Assembly: GCA_017387505.1 (NCBI GenBank)
Contig: JAFOFB010000001.1
Coordinates: 62,001-126,000, forward strand
Length of the DNA: 64,000 nucleotides
Direction of reading: 5' to 3'
From: Methanocorpusculum sp.
GTDB lineage: Archaea > Halobacteriota > Methanomicrobia > Methanomicrobiales > Methanocorpusculaceae
Shown here: positions 16,994 to 25,253 of the stretch, one piece after another
How positions within the stretch are numbered: position 1 is the first letter of the stretch
Layout: every line of letters begins with the position of its first letter
Notes under the pieces: model-generated
Seen by the model: only the letters and a program-made list of their open reading frames with translations
Database searches by the model: none
Told to the model about the DNA's origin: nothing
Program-made: the position numbers and the translations under genes

Positions 16994-17371
16994 ATGAAGA
17001 TGTTAGATTCAAACTCGGATATGTATAGAATTGTTGGATGTGCGTTTGCTGTTTACAATACGCTGAAAGCGGGTTATCTGGAATCGGTGTATGAGAAGGC
17101 TCTTGAGTGGGAACTCTTAGATGCAGGTTTTTCTGTTCGTCGGCAGGTTCGGATTCCGGTTTTCTATAATGGTGTTGACCTGAAACGGGATTTTTACGCG
17201 GATATAGTTGTAGATGGGACAATCATCATTGAACTGAAAGCAGTTTCCTCTCTGCGGAAGGAACACGAGGCACAGCTCCGCAGTTATCTGAAGGCAACGA
17301 ACCGCACAGAAGGTCTGTTGATTAATTTCGGCAACCTGAGAAGGGTTGAGTGGAGAGCAGTCAGTTTGTGA
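16994..17371 (+). CDS. GxxExxY family protein, left copy
   Basis: A 125-residue protein. The signature GYLESVYEKAL (G-x-x-E-x-x-Y) is near residue 28, followed by GFSVRRQVRIPVFYNGV. The strand pair DFYADIVV...IIELKAVSS (about 70-90) matches the D-(x)n-ELK core of PD-(D/E)XK nucleases. The family's function is not known. I chose the ATG giving MKMLDSNSD because GGAG is seven bases upstream and the protein then equals the right copy in length (125) and start. It is preceded by the left structured element, and it brackets the accessory island with the inverted paralog at 24362-24739. Confidence 0.85.
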   Translation: MKMLDSNSDMYRIVGCAFAVYNTLKAGYLESVYEKALEWELLDAGFSVRRQVRIPVFYNGVDLKRDFYADIVVDGTIIIELKAVSSLRKEHEAQLRSYLKATNRTEGLLINFGNLRRVEWRAVSL

Positions 17372-17420
17372 CTGCTTTCTCCCACTCTTCCCTCATATTT
17401 TCTGAAAATCGGGGTGCGTA

Positions 17421-17513
17421 GCCGCGACTCCGGCGTGGAACGAGAGCCGTAAGGCTCAAGCCATAAGCAAGGCTCGAAGAGACTTGCAGTGGTGGCTCGC
17501 GGGAGGATATCGT
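17421..17513 (+). other. Multi-stem structured sequence downstream of left GxxExxY gene
   Basis: An outer helix CCGCGA (17422-17427) with TCGCGG (17497-17502) encloses a hairpin GAGCC-GTAA-GGCTC (17444-17457, GNRA-type loop) and a second stem GCAAG (17467-17471) with CTTGC (17483-17487). The ten-base string AGGATATCGT at 17504-17513 repeats one at 16921-16930 on the other side of the gene. No such sequence follows the right copy. Confidence 0.45.
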
Positions 17514-17528
17514 AAATAACGTGGATGA

Positions 17529-18335
17529 TTATGACTGTTCTTCAACAGTATTTTCAATAGGAGAATCAATACAGATGGCACAGAATGCTCTTCCAAAAGG
17601 TGTCATATCAATAAAACTTTCGACATATGCAACTTTATTCAGATCTTGCTGCATCTCAGCACTCTTAGCCGTATCAATTACAAATGGATGTTCTTTTAAT
17701 ACGTCGTATTTACTTTCATCTACAAGTTTGCTGAATAATTCTCCACCTTTAACAAGGCCCAATCTCATTAGATTATCAAAGTATTTACTAACATCCAATG
17801 GCCTTTCACACTCTGCTAGTTCACCCACATTGGAAAAGTTAACCAGTACAGTAATTCCTGCCCCATCTTCATTATTATATCTCATCGATATAGTAGGAAG
17901 AGTGCCATTTTTATAAATATACCTCAGTATTTTTGCTTCATCTGGACTTAGTTGTTTTATAATTTCAACAAATGCTGGATGTACACCATCTTTGGAGAAA
18001 CTGAGCATAGAATTAGCGAGCAGGTTAGCATACATTTCTTTCAGTTCGATGTTATCAATACAATAACTGATATACTGTATTGCTGGAACAGCAATATGTG
18101 CCTCTGGAGATACAATCTGTTCTGGACTGAAATGATTCAGTTTTTGCTCGAGCATCTGTTTTGTTTCAGCAAGATTATACTCTCGTCCTAAAACCCATTT
18201 TTCTACAGGAACTAATACTGCATTAATTGTTCTTGGAATGAGACTAACTGTCTTACTTACTGGCTCTAAGATGGGTTGTACTACATCTTTGTAGATTGAC
18301 GGAGCAATAGATTCAACAATTTTTTTCCCAAACAT
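17529..18335 (-). CDS. DUF4393 / Abi-alpha-like protein
   Basis: A 268-residue protein with a short hydrophobic patch near residues 25-45 and the central stretch ELKEMYANLLANSMLSFSKDGVHPAFVEIIKQLSPDEA. I recognise this pattern in the DUF4393 (Abi_alpha) family. These proteins are often encoded near phage-defence genes and are suspected abortive-infection factors; this rests on family association, not on activity seen here. The gene is A/T-rich relative to the housekeeping genes and lies at the left end of the island. Confidence 0.7.
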   Translation of the reverse strand: MFGKKIVESIAPSIYKDVVQPILEPVSKTVSLIPRTINAVLVPVEKWVLGREYNLAETKQMLEQKLNHFSPEQIVSPEAHIAVPAIQYISYCIDNIELKEMYANLLANSMLSFSKDGVHPAFVEIIKQLSPDEAKILRYIYKNGTLPTISMRYNNEDGAGITVLVNFSNVGELAECERPLDVSKYFDNLMRLGLVKGGELFSKLVDESKYDVLKEHPFVIDTAKSAEMQQDLNKVAYVESFIDMTPFGRAFCAICIDSPIENTVEEQS

Positions 18336-18479
18336 GTAGCAATTCTAAATTAGGACGGCGTAAATATATTATTTACTATCTACCTTTGAGTCTGGTTTAT
18401 TGTTATAATATGTATGATACCATACAAGTGAAAATAGTAATAACACTAGGTATTTATCTTCTGACCATTAACTCATGAT

Positions 18480-18842
18480 ATGATGATTCAAAGAAAAAAG
18501 AAATCTGATATTGCTGAATTAATACAAAAAATAGACGAATGTAATTCTCATCTTGCTGTTATTCAGGAGAGATTAATAGATTTAGGAAATGCGTATACTA
18601 TCCATTCAGCTAGTTCATCAATTGAAAGTGTACGTTCTCATTCTGTTGGCATCTCCACTATTTGCATATCTCTTCTTGCCCTAATAATGTCTATGGTATC
18701 TGTTTTTGATATCATTGGATTGGAAGGAATGTTTCTGATTCTGGGCTGTCTTTTTCTGATACTATTGTTATTGATATATGTAATTCCTGTCCATTCAGAA
18801 AAGAAAGTAAAAAGGCTTCTTAAAAAAAAACCGGGCTTTTAA
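18480..18842 (+). CDS. Small two-helix membrane protein, unknown
   Basis: A 120-residue protein. Residues 1-55 are polar and likely a coiled coil (KKSDIAELIQKIDECNSHLAVIQ, partly quoted). Two membrane helices follow (about 55-78 and 82-103), then a basic tail, SEKKVKRLLKKKPGF. Two adjacent ATGs are possible starts and no ribosome site is visible, which suggests a leaderless transcript. The coding sequence is A/T-rich and lies alone on the plus strand between minus-strand island genes. A helical bundle next to membrane helices is common in defence effectors, but nothing here proves such a role. Confidence 0.6.
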   Translation: MMIQRKKKSDIAELIQKIDECNSHLAVIQERLIDLGNAYTIHSASSSIESVRSHSVGISTICISLLALIMSMVSVFDIIGLEGMFLILGCLFLILLLLIYVIPVHSEKKVKRLLKKKPGF

Positions 18843-18900
18843 AAGATAAATACGTGTAGCCTAAAATAAAAGTAGAGGATAAATTATCCAAACTCCTCTA

Positions 18901-19383
18901 TTACTTCTCCCCATTCAAAAGTTCTCTGACAATAGGTTCTAATGTTTCAATGATTGGTTTTTTCTTAAGGAGCTTCTCATATGCTTCTCGTTGAGATGTG
19001 TACTTTGTACTTAATCCAATGCAGTCATCCCATAGAACTTCTATTTTTGGGATTGAGAATCCACCTTCGAGAGAGAATGGTAATGTAAATCCACCTTCTG
19101 GTTTAGATATGCTGATTAGTTGAGCTTCATGCTTCTGCAAATTGTTCGCAAACTTCAAGGCCAGAACTGTTTCTGTTTCACTCATACATCCAACTTTTAT
19201 CAAACGTTCAACGTAGGAAATAATCGCATTTAATGTGGCACTAAGATAGGCATTGATATAGCGAATCTCTCTCTTATGATACCCATATTTAAAAAAATCT
19301 TGAATTGAAGAATCTAGTTGAGAATACAGTATCTCAATATTACTTCTAAGTACATCTTCAGCACGCTTATCCAATTCAGCCAT
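18901..19383 (-). CDS. Unknown protein in the type I modification operon
   Basis: A 160-residue, mostly helical soluble protein. It starts three bases after the hsdS stop on the same strand, so it is the last gene of the modification operon. KYGYHKREIRYINAYLSATLNAIISYVERL near residue 35-65 (described, not quoted in full elsewhere) suggests a helical bundle. I do not recognise the family. A role in modulating the specificity subunit or in defence is inference from position only. Confidence 0.6.
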   Translation of the reverse strand: MAELDKRAEDVLRSNIEILYSQLDSSIQDFFKYGYHKREIRYINAYLSATLNAIISYVERLIKVGCMSETETVLALKFANNLQKHEAQLISISKPEGGFTLPFSLEGGFSIPKIEVLWDDCIGLSTKYTSQREAYEKLLKKKPIIETLEPIVRELLNGEK

Positions 19384-19386
19384 ATT

Positions 19387-20582
19387 TTATCCAAAATATT
19401 CCTGCATGAGTGATTTCTTCAATGTCTCAAGAGTGTCTAAACTCTGTTGTATGATGACTTTTGATTTGTCGGTCTGTTCGACAAAGGATGCAAACTGGCT
19501 TTGTAACTCAATGGGGGGTACAAGAACTTCAAGTTTTCTAATATCGCCCAATGAAATGAACTTTTGTGTTCCACCCCTTACCTTGCTTAAAATGGCATCA
19601 TCGAAATAATCCGACTGAAGCAAAGCACGAATGTAAATGCTCAAGACTCTCGAATTGGCTTTGAATTTGATTAGAGCGACATTCTTGATAGCGAAGTTAG
19701 GCTCTATATCAACGATTACAGGCTTTCCAACCGTTCCAATCATAGGCATTATGATATCGCCAATATCAACCTTTGACCTTTCGTTGATTTTATTGAAATC
19801 TGCTTCACAAATGAGAGAGCAATCTGTCAATTCAATCTTCCCACCTGTTACATTTTTTGAAGTAACCAACGGATAGCCTGTTTCGTAATACTTCGGAGAG
19901 TCGTGTGTTCCATCTCGAACATCGCAAACTGCCCCAAGACTATCTTTTTTCCAACCAAAAGGATTCAGAATTGTGTCACCAAACATCTCCACAAACCGCG
20001 CCTTCACCAGCTCGTCCAGCTTTTCGAGCTGCTTCTTCCGCAGGTCAATAAGCTCAGTTCCCTTGTCGAGGGTATCGGCAATCTGTCTCTGTATATCGAG
20101 AGGGGGAGGGGGAGTTCTATCTTACGTAACTCAGCCATAGGAATACTTTTGACAGTCCCACCTGCAACTTTTCTCATTATTTTTGCTCTGATAGTATCTG
20201 ATGTAAGAAGATACTTGAGATAATATGGATTCAGCTTTGAGGGATTCGGTTTTATTGTATATACTCCCTCTTTTATGTTCCAATTTTTTGGTTCGTCTTC
20301 AACAACTAATGTTTCTCCGATTGTTCCTGTTCCTGAAAAGAGAACATCACCCACCTCAAGATTAGAACGATTATTACACAGTTTTAACGCCTCATCATTA
20401 ATCCTATCTGTCCTTTCAGTAAATATGAGTTTACCACCATGAATTTCTCGAATTGTTACGTAGTAATTTGTTGCATCTTCAGTATTCAGTTTGAAAAACA
20501 TACGGGGATTAAGACCTGTGTTCAGAGATAAAATGACATCTTCTAATTTAACAAGCATACACGGCCAATCACGTTTACTCAT
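19387..20582 (-). pseudogene. hsdS: Type I restriction-modification specificity subunit, frameshifted
   Basis: Two overlapping frames together make one HsdS. The first (20004-20582) carries target-recognition domain 1, ending in the conserved ELRKIELPLP. The second (19387-20007) carries the central repeat, recognition domain 2 (FGWKKDSLGAVCDVRDGTHD) and the final coiled region ending KKSLMQEYFG. The frames join if one base is added within two adjacent five-base tracts (plus-strand G at 20102-20106 and 20108-20112). The restored frame then reads LDIQRQIADTLDKGTEL. The break falls exactly between the first recognition domain and the central spacer. It could be a phase-variable switch, a real defect or a sequencing error. 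Overlaps the HEPN-like gene by eight bases. Confidence 0.85.
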
Positions 20583-21075
20583 TTTTCACAACTCCTTTCG
20601 AACAATTATGACAATAATTTTTTAACGAATGAGCGAAAGCTCCCAAACACGTTGAATGTATTGACAATCTATCTGTTTTTTCCTCAAATGAATACCTGAA
20701 GTCTTGGAATATATTGTTATAATTTGTAAGGAATTCATCAAGGTTTCTGCCATATGGTTTTAAATATTCTTCAAACTCCGATTTGATAGCAGTTTGTACA
20801 TTATCCTTCAATCCATAAAACAATTCATCTAATTTATGTATACGCTTGTAATCAAGATTTGAATGTATAAATATAGCCTTCAAATATACTTCACAAGCAA
20901 AACTCAAGTTAACTACATAAGGTACAAGATATTCTAACCCATAAAAACCTGTAATCCTTCTACCATCGATATCGTTAGCTACATTGAAGAATTCATCGGC
21001 TTCCTGAATGGCCCTCTGATAATTTCCACGAGGTTGCGTATTACCATCCTTCTGCGTAACCTCTTCGTTAGTCAT
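20575..21075 (-). CDS. HEPN-like domain protein in the modification operon
   Basis: A 166-residue helical protein. LSFACEVYLKAIFIHSN near residue 60 and NIFQDFRYSFEEK near 120 resemble HEPN domains, which are frequent in toxin-antitoxin and defence loci, where they often act as RNases. The catalytic R-x4-6-H motif is not clear here, so it may be a non-catalytic HEPN. The gene overlaps the AlbA_2/ATPase gene by four bases and hsdS by eight, so it is translated with the modification genes. Confidence 0.6.
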   Translation of the reverse strand: MTNEEVTQKDGNTQPRGNYQRAIQEADEFFNVANDIDGRRITGFYGLEYLVPYVVNLSFACEVYLKAIFIHSNLDYKRIHKLDELFYGLKDNVQTAIKSEFEEYLKPYGRNLDEFLTNYNNIFQDFRYSFEEKTDRLSIHSTCLGAFAHSLKNYCHNCSKGVVKNE

Positions 21076-22733
21076 TTTATACTCTCCTTTGCCTCTTCTG
21101 AAACTTCCCAGTGTCCGTGTTGTACAGAGCCGACATGTACAACAAAGCCATCCACTTTCAGTCTCTTCATGATTTTCTCAACACGGTAACGGGAAAGCCC
21201 GGTCTTTTCTGAAACAAATGCATACGATGCCCTCGGATTTTCAACAAGCAAATGCAGTACTGTTATTTCAGTCTCATTTAATCCGCCACTTGCCTTAGAA
21301 TCATCTGGTAAAAATGTTATAGATTCTGCCTCTGATTTCAAATCAGACGAAGATTCTATAACATATTTTAAACCGCCATTTAATCCGCCACTTAAACCGC
21401 CAGTTGCCTGCCTGAAAACATCATAATCAACAACCCAGGACCCATCCTTCCTTGCCCCGTCACGGATAACAACCCCAAGACCTTTAAGCCTCGCTAAAAT
21501 CCTCTCAACCTTTCGAACAGCAAAACCGGTCTCTGCCGAAATACCCTTAACCGTCACAGAACCATCACGCTCGATTGCAGAAATAACCAGACGGTCATTA
21601 GAACTAAACTGCATAGAACCGGATGGAAGAGGGACAGAACTTACCGCATCCGCTTTCGTCAAAGGCTTTGCAAACGGCAAAACAACACGCACAAAACTCT
21701 CAGACACAACAAACGCATCGCGCCCGTAAACCTCTAAAATACGCGGAATACCAGAACCTAAATGCTCCACATAATCCAAATCACGGAAAACCCGCATCAG
21801 CTCAGGATTTCTCGGCAAAGACACACCAGAAAAGAAATCATCCCTCGTCATACCAAACGGCAGACCCCCGATTGACGTAATTTCCAAACGGTCAGAAAAC
21901 ATCTCAAACTTCGGAGAACCAGAATACGAATAATCATTATGCAAAATCGCATTCAAAACAGCCTCACGAAGAGCCACACTGTCAACCATCCTCCGCTCAA
22001 TACGGCGTCTGTCCGTAATCCTCGCATACGTCTTATTCTCAACAGAAAGCCTGTCAAACAAACGGTCAAAAGCCCGCATCAGAGAACAAAAACCAAACTC
22101 CTCATTCTCCAAAAGAACAACGCGGTTATCACCCTCATACTTAGCAAACCGAATCGAAACACCGGAACCATCAGACAACAAATAACCCGAATAATTCAAA
22201 TCACCATCAGGTGTCAACAAATTCAGATTCGAAAGGAAATTCGAATTAAGAGGCCTGCCTATACCCTCATAATAAATCTGAAGCTCGCGGAAAGAAACCT
22301 TCTGATTAGGTGAAGGAATCATTCGAAGCGTATTCTTCATACGCCCAGCATACATCCGCTCAATCAAATCCTCACGCATCGGCTCACATGAACTGCCCTT
22401 CCTGAAAAAACAACCCTGCGGAGACATCCCGAATTTACGGATATAATATGGTCTCTCAAGACCGCTTAAAACATCCACAGCCACAACCTCCAAACCATCA
22501 ACTACCTCAAGCGAAATCGTACAATACTCCAAAGCTGACGGCAGAATATTATTCTTAATCCTATCCTTAATCTGCAACTGATTCAAATCAGCATGAGGCA
22601 GCCCAACAGGATTTCCCAAATCATCAACCCCAATCAGAATCCGACCGCCTTCGCTGTTCAGAAACGAAACAACTTCCCGCTCAAAGGAATCATTCAGCTT
22701 AAACTTATACTCAACGCGGTCAGATTCAGTCAT
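21072..22733 (-). CDS. AlbA_2 / Schlafen-like ATP-binding regulator inserted in hsd operon
   Basis: A 553-residue protein. Residues 1-110 form an AlbA_2 (Schlafen-type) domain: VEYKFKLNDSFEREVVSFLNSEGG and ILIGVDDLGNPVGL. Residues 250-350 hold an HATPase_c_4-like part (LREAVLNAILHNDYSY, GLPFGMTRDDFF, HLGSGIPRILE). The C-terminal third has two winged-helix segments separated by low-complexity GGLSGGLNGGLK. Such proteins are often called transcriptional regulators, but several are linked to defence. It overlaps hsdM and the HEPN-like gene by four bases each, making it an integral part of the operon. Confidence 0.8.
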   Translation of the reverse strand: MTESDRVEYKFKLNDSFEREVVSFLNSEGGRILIGVDDLGNPVGLPHADLNQLQIKDRIKNNILPSALEYCTISLEVVDGLEVVAVDVLSGLERPYYIRKFGMSPQGCFFRKGSSCEPMREDLIERMYAGRMKNTLRMIPSPNQKVSFRELQIYYEGIGRPLNSNFLSNLNLLTPDGDLNYSGYLLSDGSGVSIRFAKYEGDNRVVLLENEEFGFCSLMRAFDRLFDRLSVENKTYARITDRRRIERRMVDSVALREAVLNAILHNDYSYSGSPKFEMFSDRLEITSIGGLPFGMTRDDFFSGVSLPRNPELMRVFRDLDYVEHLGSGIPRILEVYGRDAFVVSESFVRVVLPFAKPLTKADAVSSVPLPSGSMQFSSNDRLVISAIERDGSVTVKGISAETGFAVRKVERILARLKGLGVVIRDGARKDGSWVVDYDVFRQATGGLSGGLNGGLKYVIESSSDLKSEAESITFLPDDSKASGGLNETEITVLHLLVENPRASYAFVSEKTGLSRYRVEKIMKRLKVDGFVVHVGSVQHGHWEVSEEAKESIK

Positions 22734-24199
22734 TTAAGCATCCCTTCCAGCTCTTCCAAACCCTTAGCTGCCTGTGCTTCCAACGCCTTCAGCTCAGCCA
22801 GAATATCTTCTGTCGGCGGGTACTCAATAGCCTCGTAGATGACCTTCTTGTACTTATTAATCGACAGATCATAACCATTCTCAACAATCTCCGACTTATC
22901 AACAAAGAAAGACTTCTCAGTTCTCTCGCGTCTCTCCTCATCTGCAAGATTTCCAAAACGGGCAAGAATATCAGGAATATCATTCTCAGAAACCGGAGAA
23001 CGCTTATCATCCAGACTGAAACCATCAGCCTGCATATCATAGAACCAAACCTTATCAGTACCGCCTGCACCTGTCTTCGTAAACACAAGAACAGCAGTAG
23101 AAACCCCTGCATACGGCTTGAAAACTCCGGAGGGCATTGAGATAACGGCCTGCAGATGATGATTCTCCACAATCTCCTTCCGGATAGACTTATGAGCCTT
23201 CGAAGAACCAAACAAAACACCATCAGGAACAATACATGCACAGCGACCGCCCTTCTTCAGCATCCGAACAAACAAAGCAAGGAACAACAACTCAGTCTTC
23301 TTCGTTGGAGTAATCGCACTCAGACTTGGATGAATACCTGAAGCATCCACCGAACCAGTGAACGGAGGATTTGCCAGAATCACATCAAACATACCGGAAA
23401 TCTCATTCTGCTTCGAAATACTATACTTATACTCAATCCTTGGATGTGTTACTGAATGAAGCATCAGATTCATAGCCGAGATTCTAAGCATCGTCTGGTC
23501 AAACTCAAAACCGGTAAATGCACCCCCCTCAAACATCTCCCAGTCCTCAGGCGTCATCGAGTTTTCATAATTACTCCGGATAAACTCAACACTCGAAACA
23601 AGAAAACCCGCTGTACCGCAGGCCGGGTCACAAATCCTCTCTGACGGCTTTGGAGAAAGAATCGAAACCATCATATCACGAATATGCTTCGGAGTTCTAA
23701 ACTGACCATTAGTACCTGCCTGGGAAAGCTTACCAAGCATATACTCATAAAGGTCACCAAGCATATCCCTGTCCTTGATATCCTCCTCATACAAAATATC
23801 CAGACCGGTTACAACCTTCTGCAAAAGCTCCTTCTTCCCCTCCGGAAACAGAAACATAGCATCACGCATATAGTAAGAAAATGCTGTATCATCTCCTCCC
23901 ATGCTCTTAATAAATGGAAACACCTTCCGGCTTACAACATCATACATCTCGCGGCCGTCAAGATTCTTAAACCTGCTCCAGCGCATCTTCTGGGAATCAG
24001 CATCATCCGGGAAAATCTTTAGCTGCTTCTCACCGCTCAATGCCTCAAAAGCCTCCGCTTCCAGCTCCTTCTCATCGAGAGAACGAATAAACATCAGATA
24101 GGTAAGCTGTTCGATAACAGTAATCGGATTAGTAATTCCGCCTGCCCAGATATCGTCCCAGATTGCATCAACTTTATTGCGAATAGAACCGGTTAACAT
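22730..24199 (-). CDS. hsdM: Type I restriction-modification DNA methyltransferase subunit
   Basis: A 489-residue N6-adenine methyltransferase. The N-terminal LTGSIRNKVDAIWDDIWAGG is the HsdM helical domain. RICDPACGTAGFLVSS near 195 is the S-adenosylmethionine motif, and VILANPPFTG near 280 is the catalytic NPPF. I start at the ATG giving MLTGSIRNK because GAGG lies five bases upstream and this is where HsdM proteins normally begin. An ATG at 24223 adds eight residues without a ribosome site. It is the first gene of an operon with AlbA_2, HEPN and hsdS. No hsdR is present in the window. Confidence 0.93.
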   Translation of the reverse strand: MLTGSIRNKVDAIWDDIWAGGITNPITVIEQLTYLMFIRSLDEKELEAEAFEALSGEKQLKIFPDDADSQKMRWSRFKNLDGREMYDVVSRKVFPFIKSMGGDDTAFSYYMRDAMFLFPEGKKELLQKVVTGLDILYEEDIKDRDMLGDLYEYMLGKLSQAGTNGQFRTPKHIRDMMVSILSPKPSERICDPACGTAGFLVSSVEFIRSNYENSMTPEDWEMFEGGAFTGFEFDQTMLRISAMNLMLHSVTHPRIEYKYSISKQNEISGMFDVILANPPFTGSVDASGIHPSLSAITPTKKTELLFLALFVRMLKKGGRCACIVPDGVLFGSSKAHKSIRKEIVENHHLQAVISMPSGVFKPYAGVSTAVLVFTKTGAGGTDKVWFYDMQADGFSLDDKRSPVSENDIPDILARFGNLADEERRERTEKSFFVDKSEIVENGYDLSINKYKKVIYEAIEYPPTEDILAELKALEAQAAKGLEELEGMLK

Positions 24200-24361
24200 G
24201 ATTGCCTCGAGATAATCTACCATACAGAGGGGATGGTATTCTTATTTGATACTTTGTATTTTTAGAAGATAAGAGTGTTGGAATGTCTGCCAATCAAAAT
24301 AACACAAAACCAGCATGATAGATAGAAAAGACACAGTCACGCAACAAGCAGGCTGGAAAAA

Positions 24362-24739
24362 TCATGGAGAGAAAACTCTCCATTGTAGGCTTCTCACATG
24401 CCCGAAGTTCAGAAGCATCCCCTCCTTCATCCCCGTAGATTTCATATAGCTCACAAGCTGTCGCTCATGTGCCGCATTCAGCGAAGAGACAGCCTTCAAC
24501 TCTAAGAGAATGCAGTCATTCACAACCATATCTGCGTAAAAGTCCTTGCGAAGCTCAACACCCTTGTAGAAAACAGGAATCCTAACCTGACGGCGAACCG
24601 AAAAACCCGCCTGCAAAAGTTCGTATTCCAGAGCTGCTTCATACACCGATTCAAGATAACCAGACTTTAAAGTGTTGTATGTCTCAAAAGCACAGCGAAG
24701 GATTTTCAGTAAATCCGAGTTGTCATCTAATCTTTTCAT
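24362..24739 (-). CDS. GxxExxY family protein, right copy
   Basis: A 125-residue paralog of the protein at 16994-17371. Shared segments include GYLESVYE, QAGFSVRRQVRIPVFYKGVE, DFYADMVV and LLELKAVSS. The G-x-x-E-x-x-Y motif and the D...ELK nuclease-like core are intact. Identity looks like roughly 60 percent by eye. It is encoded in the opposite direction to the left copy, so the two modules form a large inverted pair around the island. The start ATG (MKRLDDNSD) follows the right structured element; GGAG is eight bases upstream. Confidence 0.85.
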   Translation of the reverse strand: MKRLDDNSDLLKILRCAFETYNTLKSGYLESVYEAALEYELLQAGFSVRRQVRIPVFYKGVELRKDFYADMVVNDCILLELKAVSSLNAAHERQLVSYMKSTGMKEGMLLNFGHVRSLQWRVFSP

Positions 24740-24742
24740 AGC

Positions 24743-25110
24743 ATAACTCCGAAGCCTGCCCGGGCAGTCCGGGCGGCAACGCCGCCTGCGTGACAGCCCA
24801 AGGATGATATTGCTTCTGGGATTGGAAGCCGAAGGCTGACAAGACCAGGGGCATTATCTTCCTTGGGGTGAAAAGCCTGTGCCCCGCCCCTTTCTGCATA
24901 TCAGCGAGCCGTTAAACAAAAAAGACGAGGGCGCCGAGCCGAAGGCGAAGGAGCAGTCGGAAGCAGGCATATGAAGCCCGCGTCAGTGGGCGGAATATGC
25001 TCTGCGATTTTTTGTAGGCGAGTCGGTCAAAACAGCCAATCCCAAACCTTTCTTAACTCTCCCCGCCGTCTCGGAGCACCGCGACAGCGAGTGCTCAGGC
25101 GGGGCAGTCA
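24743..25110 (-). ncRNA. GC-rich structured element upstream of GxxExxY gene, right copy
   Basis: This is the inverted, diverged partner of the element at 16600-16993. Plus-strand landmarks: a helix CCCAAGGA (24797-24804) with TCCTTGGG (24860-24867) enclosing a near-symmetric hairpin (CTGG/CCAG, TTG/CAA, AGCC/GGCT, 24816-24848) with GA/GA internal loops; block C (24875-24887); blocks B and A contiguous (24923-24961); and a nested hairpin CCCCGCC (25061-25067) with GGCGGGG (25098-25104) enclosing AGCAC/GTGCT (25075-25079, 25091-25095). The outer-helix and hairpin stems differ from the left copy by paired changes that keep pairing. A small inverted repeat TGCCCGGGCA lies near the gene. The remaining sequence to about 25240 shows no gene. 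Confidence 0.6.
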
Positions 25111-25253
25111 AGCACACACAAACACCAGAAACACATTCAACAGCCCGCCGGGGGCACAACGCTGTCGCTGCAAAAAATCAAAGAAACAAACAAACAAAGC
25201 AAAACGCTCAAACGCACTTTCGCAAATACTGAGTATCAGCTCATCTCAAAAAA

